A stretch of 64,000 nucleotides of DNA from Zizania palustris (taxonomy: Eukaryota > Streptophyta > Magnoliopsida > Poales > Poaceae). This document shows, one piece after another, positions 1 to 12,130 of this stretch. Position 1 is the stretch's first letter; every line of letters begins with the position of its first letter. The position numbers and the translations under genes are program-made. Below the pieces are notes generated by a model, which searched no databases, had not been told where the DNA came from, and saw only the letters and a program-made list of their open reading frames with translations. Location: assembly GCA_019279435.1 (NCBI GenBank), contig JAAALK010000286.1, positions 50,168,289 through 50,232,288 of the forward strand. The letters are read 5' to 3'.

Positions 1-302
1 ACTTAATTAGTTGAGATTTGTTATTTGGTTGCTAGAGATAAGATTGATTAGCTGTTAAGAGATAAGCTTAGTTAATTGGTTGCTATAATGTAGGGGATTA
101 GCTCGCATGGGAGTCTTTTGGTGGCTATATAAGCCATAGTCAGGGTCAGATGTAATCAAGCAATTTCAGTATCAATCTATCTACTTTCTATTCTCCAATT
201 TAAGCCTACGGCAGAGGGGTATAACCTCGCCGGAGAAGACGGACCAAGACTACGAGCTACGTAGTCGAGGGCCGGCCACTCTGGGATCCGACGCCATTGA
301 CA
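1..302 (+). repeat. 5' LTR, 3' portion
   Basis: This matches 4749-5055 almost base for base and ends in TTGACA at 297-302, just before the primer-binding site. The LTR ends are TGTCA and TGACA, a short inverted repeat seen complete in the 3' copy. The first ~142 bases of this copy precede the window. Confidence 0.93.
126..133 (+). promoter_or_regulatory. TATA box of the 5' LTR
   Basis: TATATAAG lies in the U3 part of the LTR in the position expected for the retroelement promoter. The matching site in the 3' LTR (4874-4886) carries a 5-base insertion that changes the box to TATATATTATAAG. Confidence 0.6.
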
Positions 303-305
303 ACT

Positions 306-313
306 TGGTATCA
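306..313 (+). other. Primer-binding site (initiator tRNA-Met type)
   Basis: TGGTATCA lies three bases inside the 5' LTR end. It matches the first eight bases of the tRNA-iMet complementary site common in plant LTR elements, and then the match stops (CGATCC follows). Confidence 0.75.
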
Positions 314-397
314 CGATCCCGGCGTTCCTCCTCCGCTCAAGCGCCAATCTCCACCAGCCTTCAGCCATCTACAACTTCTGCAACGTCCCCGGCAGCC

Positions 398-3300
398 ATG
401 AGCAGCATGGGCGACGACGTCAAGTTGGCCCTGGAGGCAATCGCCGCCAACATGCAGGCCCTGCAGTCCGCCGTACAAGCCAACGCAGCAGCAATCCAGG
501 CGATGGCCTACGACCGATCGTCCTCCTCTAGCGGGCCGCGTCAGGGAACCGGCAAACATCACAACGACCGGCCACCACGGTTTCAGAAATTGGATTTTCC
601 TCGTTACGACGGCAAGTCTGATCCACTAATCTTCATTAACCGCTGTGAGTCATATTTTCATCAACAACGTATCATGGAAGAAGAAAAGGTGTGGATGGCC
701 TCGTACAACCTGGAAGAAGGCGCACAAATGTGGTACATCCAAGTCCAGGAAGATGAAGGTGACACCCTCACATGGCGCCGTTTCAAGGAACTCCTCAACC
801 TCCGCTACGGGCCGCCGCTCCGTTCTGCACCATTATTCGAGCTTGCTGATTGTCGGCGTACAGGCACAGTAGCTGAGTACCAAGACCGCTTTCAGGCGCT
901 CTTACCCCGTGCCGGACCCCTACAGGAAATACAGAGGGTGCAACTGTTTACGGGCGGCCTCCTACCTCCACTCAGCCATGCTGTGCGCATCCACAACCCA
1001 CAGACGCTAGCAGCCGCAATGAGTTTGGCGAGGCAGCTAGAACAGATGGATTTGGCCATCCAGACAGGCCCCAGGACAAGCCACCGTGGCCTTCTGCCGA
1101 ACCCGCCATCACGCACAGCCACGACGGCAGCTCCAGCAGCCAAACCAGCAGCAACCACTACCATGGGAGAGGGGCAGCCAGTGAAGCGCCTATCGCGCCC
1201 GGAACAGGAGGAGCGCCGTCGGCAGGGCTTGTGTTACAATTGCGACGAAAAGTACACACGAGGCCACAACCGCGTCTGCAAGCGACTCTTTTACGTCAGC
1301 GGGGTGGAAATCACTGATGAACCGGAAGAGGACGCACCCATGGAAGCTCCTGTGTTCTCCCTCCACGCCCTTGCCGGCGTACATTTCTGTGATACCATGC
1401 AGGTCACCGTTTTGATGGGCAAATCATCCCTGCTGGCACTACTCGATTGGGATCAACTCATGACTTCATCTCGGAGTCGGCAGCCCGGAGTACGGGGTTG
1501 CCCATCCAAAGCCAACCGCGACTCACAGCGACAGTGGCAAATGGCGAGCGCGTCCCCTGCGTGGGCGTTCTTCGGCAAGCAGCTTTCTCCATCCACGGAG
1601 ATCCTTTCCACGCCGATCTATTTGTGATGCCCCTTGCAGGTTTCGACATGGTACTGGGCACCCGATGGCTGGCCACATTGGGTCCGGTCCTATGGGATTT
1701 CAGCGCCAGGAAATTGACGTTTCATCGACAAGGAAAACAAGTCTGCTGGCAAGGCATACAGGGACCGTCGGCCCCAACAATTCGCACCACTTCGGCATCA
1801 CCATCTTTGCTAGACGAGTTGCTCGCATCCTTCACGGGTGTTTTCTCCGAACCACATGGGCTTCCTCCGGTCCGATCCCGAGACCACGGCATCAACCTCG
1901 TCCACGGTGCATTGCCAGTCGCCGTGCGCCCCTATCGGTACCCGGCATCCCACAAAGACGAGCTGGAGAGACAATGTACGGCCATGCTGGAGCAAGGATT
2001 AATCCGCCGAAGCTCCTCGGCATTTTCCTCGCCCGTACTCCTTGTCAAGAAACCAGATGGGTCATGGAGGTTCTGCGTCGACTACCGCGCCTTGAACGCC
2101 ATCACAATCAAGGACGCCTACCCCATCCTAGTGGTAGATGAACTACTGGATGAACTACACGGCGCCAAGTTCTTCACCAAGCTAGATCTTCGCTCGGGCT
2201 ATCATCAAGTCCGTATGCGTAGAACCGACATCGACAAAACGGCATTCCACACTCATGATGGGTTGTACGAGTTCCTGGTGATGCCATTCGGCCTGTGCAA
2301 CGCACCGGCAACATTTCAGACATTGATGAATGACGTCCTCCGGCCGTTTCTACGCCGTTTTGTGCTGGTGTTTTTTGATGATATTTTGATCTACAGCACA
2401 TCGTGGGCTGAACATCTTCGACACCTACGAGCCGTCCTCACAGTGCTGCAGCAACACCTCCTCTTCGTCAAGCGGTCAAAGTGCGCCTTCGGTGAACGAT
2501 CTGTCGCCTATTTGGGGCACATCATCTCCGACACCGGGGTCGCCATGGATCCGGCCAAGGTGCGGGCCGTGTCCGACTGGCCGCAACCAAAGTCCGCACG
2601 GGCGGTCAGAGGATTCTTGGGGCTTACAAGATACTATCGCAAATTCGTCCACGACTACGGCACTATTGAAGAAAGAAGGTTTCTCGTGGAACAGCGAGGC
2701 GACAATGGCTTTCGAATCCCTCAAGACAGCAGTAACCACCGCCCCGGTCTTGGCTCTTCCAGACTTCACACGGTCGTTTGTGGTGGAATGCGACGCATCC
2801 ACCTACGGTTTCGGGGCAGTACTAATCCAAGACAAGCACCCTATTGCATATTTCAGCAGACCAGTGGCACCACGACACCGATCTCTGGCGGCATATGTGC
2901 GGGAACTCATCGGGTTGGTACACGCCATCAGGCATTGGCGACCATATCTGTGGGGTCGGCGCTTCATAGTGCGAACTGACCACTACAGCCTGAAGTTCCT
3001 CCTGGATCAGCGCCTCGCCACAATACCGCAACACCATTGGGTCGGAAAGCTCCTTGGCTTTGATTTTGCTGTCGAGTATAAGCCAGGGGCTCTCAACAAG
3101 GTGGCAGATGCGCTGTCTCGCCGCGACACAGAAGAAGAAACCGAAGGTGGCACTGTCCTAGCAGTTTCAGCACCACGTTTTGACTTCATCGCGCGGCTCC
3201 GTGACATGCAAGCATCCGACCCGACACTGGTCGCCCTCCGTGACGAGTTAGCCGACGGTTCCCGGATGCCCCCTTGGTCTCTCACCGATGACTTGATTAC

Positions 3301-4723
3301 TTATGACGGGCGGCTGTACATACCGCCATCATCCCCACTCCTGCAAGAACTTCTAGTGGCAGTGCATGAGGATGGCCACGAGGGGGTGCAGCGCACGCTG
3401 CATCGTATCCGCCGCGACTTTCACTTCCCCGACATGCGACGCACCGTCCAAGACTTCGTACGTGCCTGCGCCACATGCCAACGGAACAAATCAGAACACC
3501 TACACCCGGCGGGCCTGCTCCTACCGCTCCCTGTTTCGACAGCGGTTTGGGCAGACATTGGACTAGACTTCGTGGAGGCATTACCACGAGTTCGGGGGAA
3601 GTCAGTCATACTCACTGTGGTGGATCGTTTCAGCAAGTATTGCCATTTCATCCCACTGTCACACCCTTACTCAGCAGAGTCCGTGGCACAAGCCTTCTTC
3701 AACGACATTGTTCGCCTACATGGGATGCCACAGTCCATGGTATCAGATCGGGACCCCGTATTCACATCAACATTTTGGAGGGAGTTGATGCGCCTAATGG
3801 GCACCAAGCTGCATATGACGTCGGCTTTTCACCCACAATCCGACGGACAAACGGAGGCCGCTAACCGTGTTATTGCTATGTACCTTCGTTGCTTTACAGG
3901 TGATCGTCCCCGACAATGGCTACGTTGGCTACCATGGGCCGAGTACATGTACAATACGGCCTACCAGTCATCCCTCCATGACACACCCTTTCGGGTGGTC
4001 TATGGGTGGGATCCACCGTCCATCAGGACCTACGAGCCAGGAGATACTCGTGTGGCCGCCGTAGCCAAAACGATGGACGAGCGGAACGAATTCTTGGCTG
4101 ATGTGCGGTTCAGATTGGAGCAGGCACAAGCTGTTCAGAAAATACACTATGACAAGCACCACCGCCAAGTCTCCTACAAGGTGGGTGACTGGGTTCTACT
4201 CCGACTTCGCCACCGACCTGTCGCGTCCCTGATGGCCGACCACCATAGCAAGCTTCAACCACGCTATTTCGGGCCATACCGCATCTCCGAGCTCATCAAC
4301 GAGGTCGTTGTACGGCTGGAGCTCCCCCCTCGCGCCAAGCTCCATGACGTTTTTCATGTGGGCCTATTGAAGAAGTGGGTAGGCGACCCTCCAGCAGCAC
4401 CACCAGCACTGCCCAACATTCATCATGGTGTGGTGGAACCAGAACCAGAACAAGTGGTGCGAGCCCGGCTGGCCAGGGGAGTTCGTCAAGTACTGGTCCA
4501 CTGGAAGGGCCAAACGGCGGCATCAGCAACATGGGAGGATTTGGACAGCTTTCGTGACAAGTTCCCCGACTTTCAGCTCGAGGACGAGCTGAGCTTGGAG
4601 GGGGGGAGAGATGTCATGTGGGGCCACACATACACCCGACGTCGGTGGGCCCGCGACTTGCGCAGGGCGGCCGAACAGGCAGGCCGCGCGCAGGAAGAAG
4701 GGGGCCGGCGCCAGGAGGTTTGA
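398..4723 (+). pseudogene. Chromovirus gag-pol polyprotein, broken by two frameshifts
   Basis: The likely start is the ATG at 398. Gag runs to about 1300 and has a CCHC-like knuckle around 1231-1280 (C-x2-C then H and C with altered spacing). The protease active-site region near 1445-1475 is hit by a one-base loss, after which the reading frame continues from 1447. Reverse transcriptase shows the LDLRSGYHQV region (about 2182-2211) and an FDD catalytic box at 2373-2381 in place of YVDD. Near 2665 a second small deletion shifts the frame again at the RT/RNase H connection. RNase H (VECDAS), an HHCC zinc finger (3365-3480), a D,D-35-E integrase core and a chromodomain (about 4471-4570) then read openly to the stop at 4721-4723. 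The last codons run through the polypurine tract into the 3' LTR. With two frameshifts this copy cannot make Pol by itself but could be mobilised in trans. Confidence 0.93.
4597..4611 (+). other. Polypurine tract
   Basis: GGAGGGGGGGAGAGA directly precedes the TGTCA start of the 3' LTR, the site where plus-strand DNA synthesis is primed. The tract also lies within the open pol frame. Confidence 0.85.
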
Positions 4724-5055
4724 ATAAATCAAACTAAGCTAGAGATAAACTTAATTAGTTGAGATTGGTTATTTGGTTGCTAGAGATAAGATTGATTAGC
4801 TGTTAAGAGATAAGATTAGTTAATTGGTTGCTATAATGTAGGGGATTAGCCCGCATGGGAGTCTTTTGGTGGCTATATATTATAAGCCATAGTCAGGGTC
4901 AGATGTAATCAAGCAATTTCAGTATCAATCTATCTACTTTCTATTCTCCAATTTAAGCCTACGGCAGAGGGGTATAACCTCGCCGGAGAAGACGGACCAA
5001 GACTACGAGCTACGTAGTCGAGGGCCGGCCACTCTGGGATCCGACGCCCTTGACA
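4612..5055 (+). repeat. 3' LTR, complete (444 bp)
   Basis: It begins TGTCATGTGG after the polypurine tract and ends CCCTTGACA. Compared with the 5' copy there are four substitutions and the insertion ATTAT next to the TATA box. The pol stop codon lies 110 bases inside this LTR. Confidence 0.93.
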
Positions 5056-5504
5056 CAGCAACAGAGCACCTCTACTGAATACCTGGGCCTTGGGCCCCCT
5101 CGGCCATGGGCCCTAGGCAAGAGCACCACCTCATGCACCAGCCTTGAGCCGCCCCTGTGTGCAATGTAGAAAATAATTATGTGGATTGCTTAGTTCGATT
5201 AGCGTTGCACTAATGAGTAAAATACAATGAATTATTTTGTTTTATACATTTTAATTTATCTGTATGTCAGTAAGCAATTATTTTAACCATTAATCATTAT
5301 ATGTAATTATGTTTGACTGTTGTTATTTTTCCTACATCTATTGATTTCTTCAATTGTTTACTACACTTGAACTTTGATATCTTGACAATTTACCTTACAC
5401 ATCTAAAATATTAGTGAAACATCAAAGGCTATTTAATAATTGGACTCCTCTTTTAGTTGCATGTATTCCAAGCGATGCTTATTTAAAAATTCATATGATT
5501 GCAG
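5056..5504. other. Non-coding: remainder of a DRP1 intron
   Basis: No exon encoding the upstream DRP1 GTPase motifs is seen here. The first 110 bases are GC-rich (GGGCC-rich, possibly another insertion). The rest is AT-rich intron ending in the acceptor TTGCAG at 5499-5504. Confidence 0.7.
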
Positions 5505-8500
5505 CTGCTGTCAGGAAGGAGATTGCTGATGAAACTGATCGTATTACTGGGAAAACAAAAGCTATATCAAATGTTCCCATCCATTTGAGTATATATTCTC
5601 CACATGGTAAGTCCTGATGCTTGTTTTGAACTTTTGATTTGGTGATGTCTACCATGTATGATTTTGTTCAAATACAAGGTGCTTTGCTAACTTGTTCAAA
5701 GCTTTCATACATGTCGGTAAATTAAGCCTTGTTTACTGTGGATAAAATTTGAGATCGAGAGGTGGTATACAGTATACTAATAATTTCTGATAGTACTTAT
5801 GCATCTTTAAATTGGGACCTATTTCAGGATTTCTCTTTTTCAATTCTCTAAAACTTGAAAATTTCTAGATGTTAGTTTCCACCTTTTTAGTTCTGGTGTT
5901 GGTATACACCTCTCCTTTTAGAATAATGTTGTGTTGTGAGATTGTATGTGGCATCCCTGAAGAGCTTTAGAAGTGTTTCAAACTTTCATGCATTATGATA
6001 TTAAGAATTCATCATGCTTTATGCAAAAGATGTATGTAAAAGGAATCATTCTGATGAAGTCTCTTTCTTAATCCTAAAGAACAAATAGTTAAATAATAAA
6101 AAGAAAAATCAAAAGTGGTTATTCTATATGCACTTGATTTATGATACACTGTGTTTAGGCTGCACCTTATTACATTATGTAAAGACATTTTGTGCTTAGT
6201 AGATTTTTGTCCTTGTCACTTGAAACTTGAAGTAATATAATTTTCCACCCTTTTTTCAGTTGTAAATCTGACACTTATTGATCTTCCTGGATTGACGAAG
6301 GTTGCTGTAGGTATGTTGCCTCGGATGCTTTTAGTTTGGTTTGCATAATCTTTTTATGTGACTGTTTGTGACCACAACTTTTTACCACAGAGGGGCAACA
6401 AGAATCTATTGTCCAAGATATTGATAACATGGTTCGATCTTATGTTGATAAGGTAAAAAACTTATGTTTCTTGGATGTCCCCACTGATTAGTGTTATGCT
6501 TATTTCAGCTCCATGTACTACATTCACTTCATTTTTGTTCTTGCTTGATGGTATTTGTTGTGGTTGTTCTTTTTTCTGGGATGGGCACTATGAGTCTACA
6601 AACAGTGTTATTTTGTTCTCTGTCTCCTTTTGTATGATGATGCCAATATAACTGATTCCATTTCTATAGGCTGCAAAATATGCTTGATCATGTTTTTGAT
6701 TAAAACATATCATTTTTGTTTTGATGTTTATTCCTTTTCTGGAACCTTCAGCCAAATTCTATCATATTGGCCATCTCTCCAGCTAATCAGGACATAGCAA
6801 CATCAGATGCTATTAAGCTTGCTAGGGATGTTGATCCTTCAGGTGAGCTTTGAATTTCACTGTGTCATTTCAAATATTTCTTGCATATGACAATAATTAT
6901 CTATACATATTTTATTTTTATTATCATACAACTTCAATCTGTTTTGTTTCAGTCCTTTCTGTTGACATTTTACTTCATGACATTTTTAGGTGACAGAACC
7001 TTTGGAGTCTTGACAAAGCTTGATTTGATGGATAAGGGTACCAATGCTGTTGATGTGTGTGACTTTCCATTTGTTCTTAACTTGTCCATTTTGCACGTAG
7101 CACTAAAAATATCCTTTCGTCATGGAATTCTAGGTACTTGAGGGGAGACAGTATCGTTTGCAGCACCCCTGGGTGGGAATTGTTAACCGGTCACAAGCTG
7201 ATATCAATAGGAATGTTGACATGCTCGCAGCACGAAGCAAAGAAAAGGAGTACTTTGAAAGTAGCCCTGATTATGGCCATTTGGCACATAAAATGGGTGC
7301 AGAGTACCTTGCTAAGCTTCTATCTCAGGTCAGGGCATTTTGCTATTGTGGTCTACTTCGCCTATTTTTTGGAACTAAAACTGACTCTTCCACTTACGTA
7401 TTCAGCATTTAGAGGCTGTGATCAGAGCAAAAATTCCAAGTATTATAGCCATGATTAACAAAACAATTGATGAAATTGAAGCTGAGTTGGATCGGCTTGG
7501 TAGGCCAATTGGAGGTGATGCTGGGGTGAGTAAACTGTACTTTGCTTGGTATAGTTTTCTGCAAGTTGTCAGGTTCATGGTGCTTGCACCACCACCTGCA
7601 ATATTAATTTGAGTGGCACCCTAACATATTATCAATTCCCAAACCATGTCTATATCATGTTTATATCTCAAAGTTATCATAATCTACAGGCACAGCTGTA
7701 CACAATATTGGACATGTGTCGTGCATTTGACCGTGTTTTTAAAGAGCACTTAGATGGCGGGTAAGACATTTGATCAGCCTTTTCTTAGCGCTGCGCCTTT
7801 TTTGTGCCATATATGTTGATAAATTGTAGTCCTTAGATGCATGTCAAAGAAAACATGAGCATGCCATAACACTCAATTATTCTTTGTTCTCTTAGTCGGC
7901 CAGGTGGAGATCGTATTTATGGTGTATTTGACCACCAATTACCAGCAGCACTGAAAAAGCTTCCATTTGATAAGCATCTTTCACTGCAAAATGTCCGAAA
8001 AGTCATTTCAGAGGCTGATGGTTATCAACCCCACTTGATTGCCCCGGAGCAAGGGTACAGAAGGCTTATAGATAGTTCACTGAACTACTTCAGGGGTCCA
8101 GCTGAAGCTTCAGTAGATGCGGTACACTTCTCCACACTTTTAGCTTAATTGTTATTTTGTTAAGCAAGAGTAGATCCTGATCCAATAACTGATATCTAAA
8201 CCTATAAATTCAAATAGCCTATTCTTATCCAATGTACTTTATTCCCTGCATTGACATAAAATATATCATATGAGAAGAAGATTGCTGAACTAGATGAGCT
8301 TCTTGTCAAAGTAGTGAATATAGGAGTACTATAGGAAGTTTGCCACATGCTCAAATGTGGAGGGAGGCAGGGAGATTAAATATTATCTTGGAATGTGCCT
8401 CATCTCGGTTGTTCAATGAAGGAAGACACTTTATTCCAGTGCTTTAGGGGGACATTTTCATATTTCAAGCCATATTGCACTAGATCTGTTTTGTTCGCTA

Positions 8501-11500
8501 CATGTAGTGATGTCTTGATGATGTTCTCATATCTGCCAGGTCCATTTGGTCTTGAAGGAGCTTGTTCGGAGATCAATTACAGCAACAGAGGTTTGGGTTA
8601 ATTTTCATTTCTTGGTGAATTTCACTATAGGTATCACTCTGTGCCACTCCCGCTTTGACTGCTTAAATTGGTTACCTTGGATGTCACAGGAGTTGAAGCG
8701 TTTCCCAACACTTCAGTCAGATATAGCTGCAGCAGCAAATGAAAGCCTGGAAAGATTTCGTGAGGATGGCCGAAAGACAGTTATTCGTCTGGTTGAGATG
8801 GAAGCCAGCTACCTAACAGTGGAATTTTTCAGGAAACTTCCTACCGAACCAGATAAGGGAGCTAATAATAACACTCCAGCCAATGACAGATATCAGGACA
8901 ACCATCTAAGAAGAATCGGTAATTCACCATTCTATTATGTTTCTTTAATGACAATTAGTTTAGTTAACTATTTTTAGACCTGCCCAACAGAGAGGTCACA
9001 TGAAGTCCTACTATAACTGACCTAACAAGCGGTATGATGGATGGAGCTAGAATTCTTCCAAGAGTAGGGCACTAGGGCTAGACCATTGTAGTATGAAATT
9101 TCTTTGCAAATTCTAGCTCAAAATCCATCCGTGTCTTATTTGGCTTTTGGCTACATGTGGAGCTTGTGGCTTGAGCCATAAGCCCCTATCTATTCCACAC
9201 TTTGCTCAGGCCCTGTTTGGATCCCACCAGCTAATAGTTATTAGCTAATTTTTAACTTTAGTTCATCCAAACAACCCAACTAATTAGTGAACTAGTTATT
9301 AGTTCATGGGTCAATTAATGGTTAGTCTATTAGTCCACAAAAGTGAACTAATGGAGGCTAATAGGGAACCTTTGCTACTTTGCCCCATTCTGCACTGTAG
9401 CAAAACACTGTAGCGGTTACTGTAGCAGGGCAAAATTGCCTTTTACCAAGTTTTAGTCCAAAGTATCCAAATAGGAGTGAATTAATTTTTAGCCAACTAA
9501 TTATTAGCTAACTAACAATTAGTTATAGCTAACAATTAGTTTTAGTCCATCCAAACGGACCCTAAAAATTTGGAGTTTAGTCGTCGAGTATTCAGTTCAG
9601 GCTTTGTCTCCATGTATCCCCTGCCTCCTTGTTGCGTCGCTGCAACGGCGCTACCACGACGACATGGTCTAGACCTTCGACCATTTACCCACCTTTCATA
9701 TCAATTAAGAAGACTATTCCTTCTAATTCTGTGGAATCCCCGGCCGGTGGCATATGCAGATGATGTATTGACTAGCCTCTTGGATATTTCATTCACAGCC
9801 TTGTGTTAGCAAGCAGTCACATGCCTTAAATGTATCAGCCTTGGATAATTAATTATACTTGTGCATCTGAATGGGTTCTAGTGGCATACTGTCATTCACT
9901 TTCCGCTTAGTGCTGACACTAACAAACATGTTAGAATATTGACCGTTTGTGAATTTTGATGAAATAATATCGTGAACTGATCTTTTCTGAATTTGCATAG
10001 TGCCAAACTACCCATATTCACGCTATCGTTGTTTTGTTCAGGGTCAAATGTGTCATCTTATATTAACATGGTTTGTGAGACATTGAGGAACACCATTCCC
10101 AAAGCTGTGGTGCATTGTCAAGTGAAAGAGGCAAAAAGAAACTTGCTTAACCGTTTCTACGCTCATGTGGGAAGCAAGGAGGTATGTTTACTACCTTGCT
10201 CAAAACTTGAAATATACTGTATTTGAAAGGGATTCGAAAGTTGGTTCATATCTATAATTGAACCACACTTAACCCTAGATGGTTATGTACTTATGTCTGT
10301 GCTTGACTACTTGTATATTCAAATCATTTTCAAAATTTCCATCATAGTTGTTACGGCGGCGCGGCGAGGCGAGGCGCCAGACCACCTTCACAACTTTTAG
10401 GCGAGTATGGCGTGCGGCGAGGCGACGCCATACTCACTTCACAGATTTTGTAGCAACATTATTACCAATATATGATGTTCATCAATCATCACAATTCACA
10501 ATACTAATAGCAATAAGTGTTCATAGCAAGTCATACACAAATAACAAACAATAATAGCAACAACAAATAACAAATGTTCTAGCTACCTATATAGCACAAC
10601 AAATAACAAGCATGGCAACCAGATCAAGCATAATCACATAGAAAACATTTTCTCACAGAGAAAACATTAGTGCTAACACTTAACAGTAGAACACTAAGTA
10701 CTTTTGCATCCACAGAACAAAGAACATCAGAACACTACACACTACTGGTCTACTGGAAAATGAGGACTGAGGAGTGAGCCTTACCCCTGGAGAGCGCAGC
10801 GCGCACTCGTGCAGAGCCGCAGACCCAAGATGCGCGCAGCCGCGTAGGAGGGCTCTGGCGGAGGGAGCAGCGGGCTCCGGTGGAGGGAGCGGAGGGCTCT
10901 GGCGGAGGGAGCCGAGGCCCGAGGGTGCGGCGAGCTCCGGCGGAGGGAGCGGAGGGTGCAGCGAGCTCCGGCGGAGGGAGCCGAGGCCCGAGGGTGCGGC
11001 GAGCTCCGGCGGAGGGAGCGAAGGGTGCAGCGAGCTCCGGCGGAGGGAGCGGAGGGTGCGGACTGAGGCGAGCTCTGGCGGAGGGTGCGGACTGCGGCGA
11101 GCTCCGGTGGAGGGAACGACAAAAGGCCGAGGCGGAGGCGGCGCACAACAACAGAGGAGAAAAAGGTGTGAGCACTGAGCTAGGGTTTTCTTTCACAGAA
11201 TCACAACTAGGGTTTTCTTTCACTGCGGCTCGGGCCAGCAGAACACAGGTCGTGCGTGCACTGCCACTGAGCCCACCAGACCGTCGCCGCGAAGCCATAT
11301 GGCGTCCATACGGCACCATATGCGCTTAGGCGGACGCCATATTGGATGTGGCGGACGCCACACTCCCCTGTGGCGAGGCGATCGCCGTGGCGTCCGCGGA
11401 ATCTCGCCTCGACGCCTAATCGTCGCTTAGGCGACGCCTAAGCGACGCCATGATTTCCATGCATTGTAGTGTTCGTAGCTGAAAAAGGATTTTTTTTAAT

Positions 11501-11723
11501 TTTCTGGTTTTATACATGCGCTATTTGTTGTGCACAATTATTAACTTTGGACATCATACTAAGTGTTTATGCCCCATTTGCTTTTCATTTAATACAGAAG
11601 AAACAACTCAGCGCGATGTTGGATGAGGATCCTGCTTTGATGGAGAAGAGGGATACCTTGGTAAAGAGGCTAGAGCTGTACAAATCTGCAAGGAACGAGA
11701 TCGATTCGGTCGCATGGAAATGA
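5505..11723 (+). CDS. DRP1: Dynamin-related GTPase, DRP1 (phragmoplastin) subfamily, 3' thirteen exons
   Basis: Exons: 5505-5606, 6260-6310, 6391-6452, 6752-6842, 6990-7054, 7134-7328, 7406-7525, 7690-7760, 7896-8121, 8540-8590, 8690-8918, 10042-10181, 11598-11723. All introns are GT-AG and the frame stays open, giving 508 codons before TGA. Visible GTPase motifs are G3 (LIDLPGLTK), G4 (TKLD) and G5 (VNRSQ). The dynamin middle domain follows ([32 protein letters not shown]), then the GTPase effector domain ([16 protein letters not shown] to [11 protein letters not shown]). There is no PH or proline-rich domain, as in plant DRP1 proteins of about 610 residues that act at the cell plate and in endocytosis. 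About 100 N-terminal residues, with the P-loop (G1) and G2, are not in the window. The chromovirus at 1-5055 separates them, so they either lie upstream (retroelement in an intron) or are lost. The start given is the first visible exon, not a start codon. Confidence 0.93.
9209..9562. mobile_element. MITE in DRP1 intron 11
   Basis: The ends form an inverted repeat (GGCCCTGTTTGGAT and ATCCAAACGGACCC), and internal TTAGCTAATTA-type motifs are repeated in both orientations. At about 354 bp with no ORF, it is a non-autonomous DNA element. The target duplication is not clear, so the superfamily (Tourist or hAT type) is left open. Confidence 0.65.
10343..11452. mobile_element. GC-rich non-autonomous hAT-like element in DRP1 intron 12
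   Basis: The element starts CATAGTTGTTACGGC and ends GCGACGCCATG. It is flanked by an exact 8-bp duplication ATTTCCAT (10335-10342 and 11453-11460), the size made by hAT transposases. Subterminal GGCGAGGCG and GCCTAAGCG palindromic motifs surround an interior with a GC-rich minisatellite. No transposase frame is visible. It resembles the element at 50363-51103. Confidence 0.7.
10855..11125. repeat. GC-rich minisatellite inside the hAT-like element
   Basis: Roughly seven to nine degenerate copies of a unit containing GAGCTCCGGCGGAGGGAGC, with alternating spacers (GAGGCCCGAGGGTGCGGC). Open frames on both strands here are low-complexity by-products of the repeat. Confidence 0.8.
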
Positions 11724-12130
11724 TCGGCTAGACAGTCACAGCTGGAAGAGATAGACTTACAACTGCGACACAGATCATCGCAGTAGAAAAAAATGCTCCA
11801 ATTCGTTTCACGTCTGGATCCACATGGGGAGCTCCGTACACGATTCTTTCTTTTTTGTCATGTGAGTTGTCCTTTCACCTTGTAAGACAAATATTTTCGT
11901 TGGCCATCTTGGCCTTCTTGTATGATGATGATGATGATATGGTCCTCCAGGATCACATTGATATGAATGCAGATACAGTACATATTCTTTGTTGATGTAG
12001 CACCTTGACACACGCATGCTGATCATTTCCTACGAGATTTTGGATGCTCCGCACTGTCCGCACACTTGTGATTTGTGATTAGGCCGACTGGAATGGTAGC
12101 AAAATGTGGCCTTGCAAGAGCCACATTTTG
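11724..12130. other. Convergent 3' UTR interval
   Basis: This 407-bp gap separates the DRP1 stop from the stop of the minus-strand gene, and both 3' UTRs must lie here. A short ATG/GAT trinucleotide run sits at 11921-11938. I see nothing else. Confidence 0.6.

Larger units (their letters stand above)
1..5055 (+). mobile_element. Ty3/gypsy chromovirus LTR retrotransposon, cut by the left window edge
   Basis: The element has two near-identical LTRs, a primer-binding site just inside the 5' LTR, gag-pol in the order Gag, protease, reverse transcriptase, RNase H, integrase and chromodomain, and a polypurine tract abutting the 3' LTR. That domain order defines the Ty3/gypsy superfamily, and the C-terminal chromodomain places it among chromoviruses (Reina or Tekay lineage not settled). 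About 140 bp of the 5' LTR lie outside the window, so the full element is about 5.2 kb. The base pairs after the 3' LTR (5056-5060, CAGCA) should be the target duplication, but the other copy is outside. Over the 302 bases shared by the two LTRs I count four substitutions and one 5-base indel, which means a recent insertion. Confidence 0.95.

Noticed and set aside
10750..11329. Long overlapping open frames on both strands (up to 189 codons)
   Set aside because: They are produced by the GC-rich minisatellite inside a hAT-like element and show only repetitive Ser/Ala/Pro/Arg composition.
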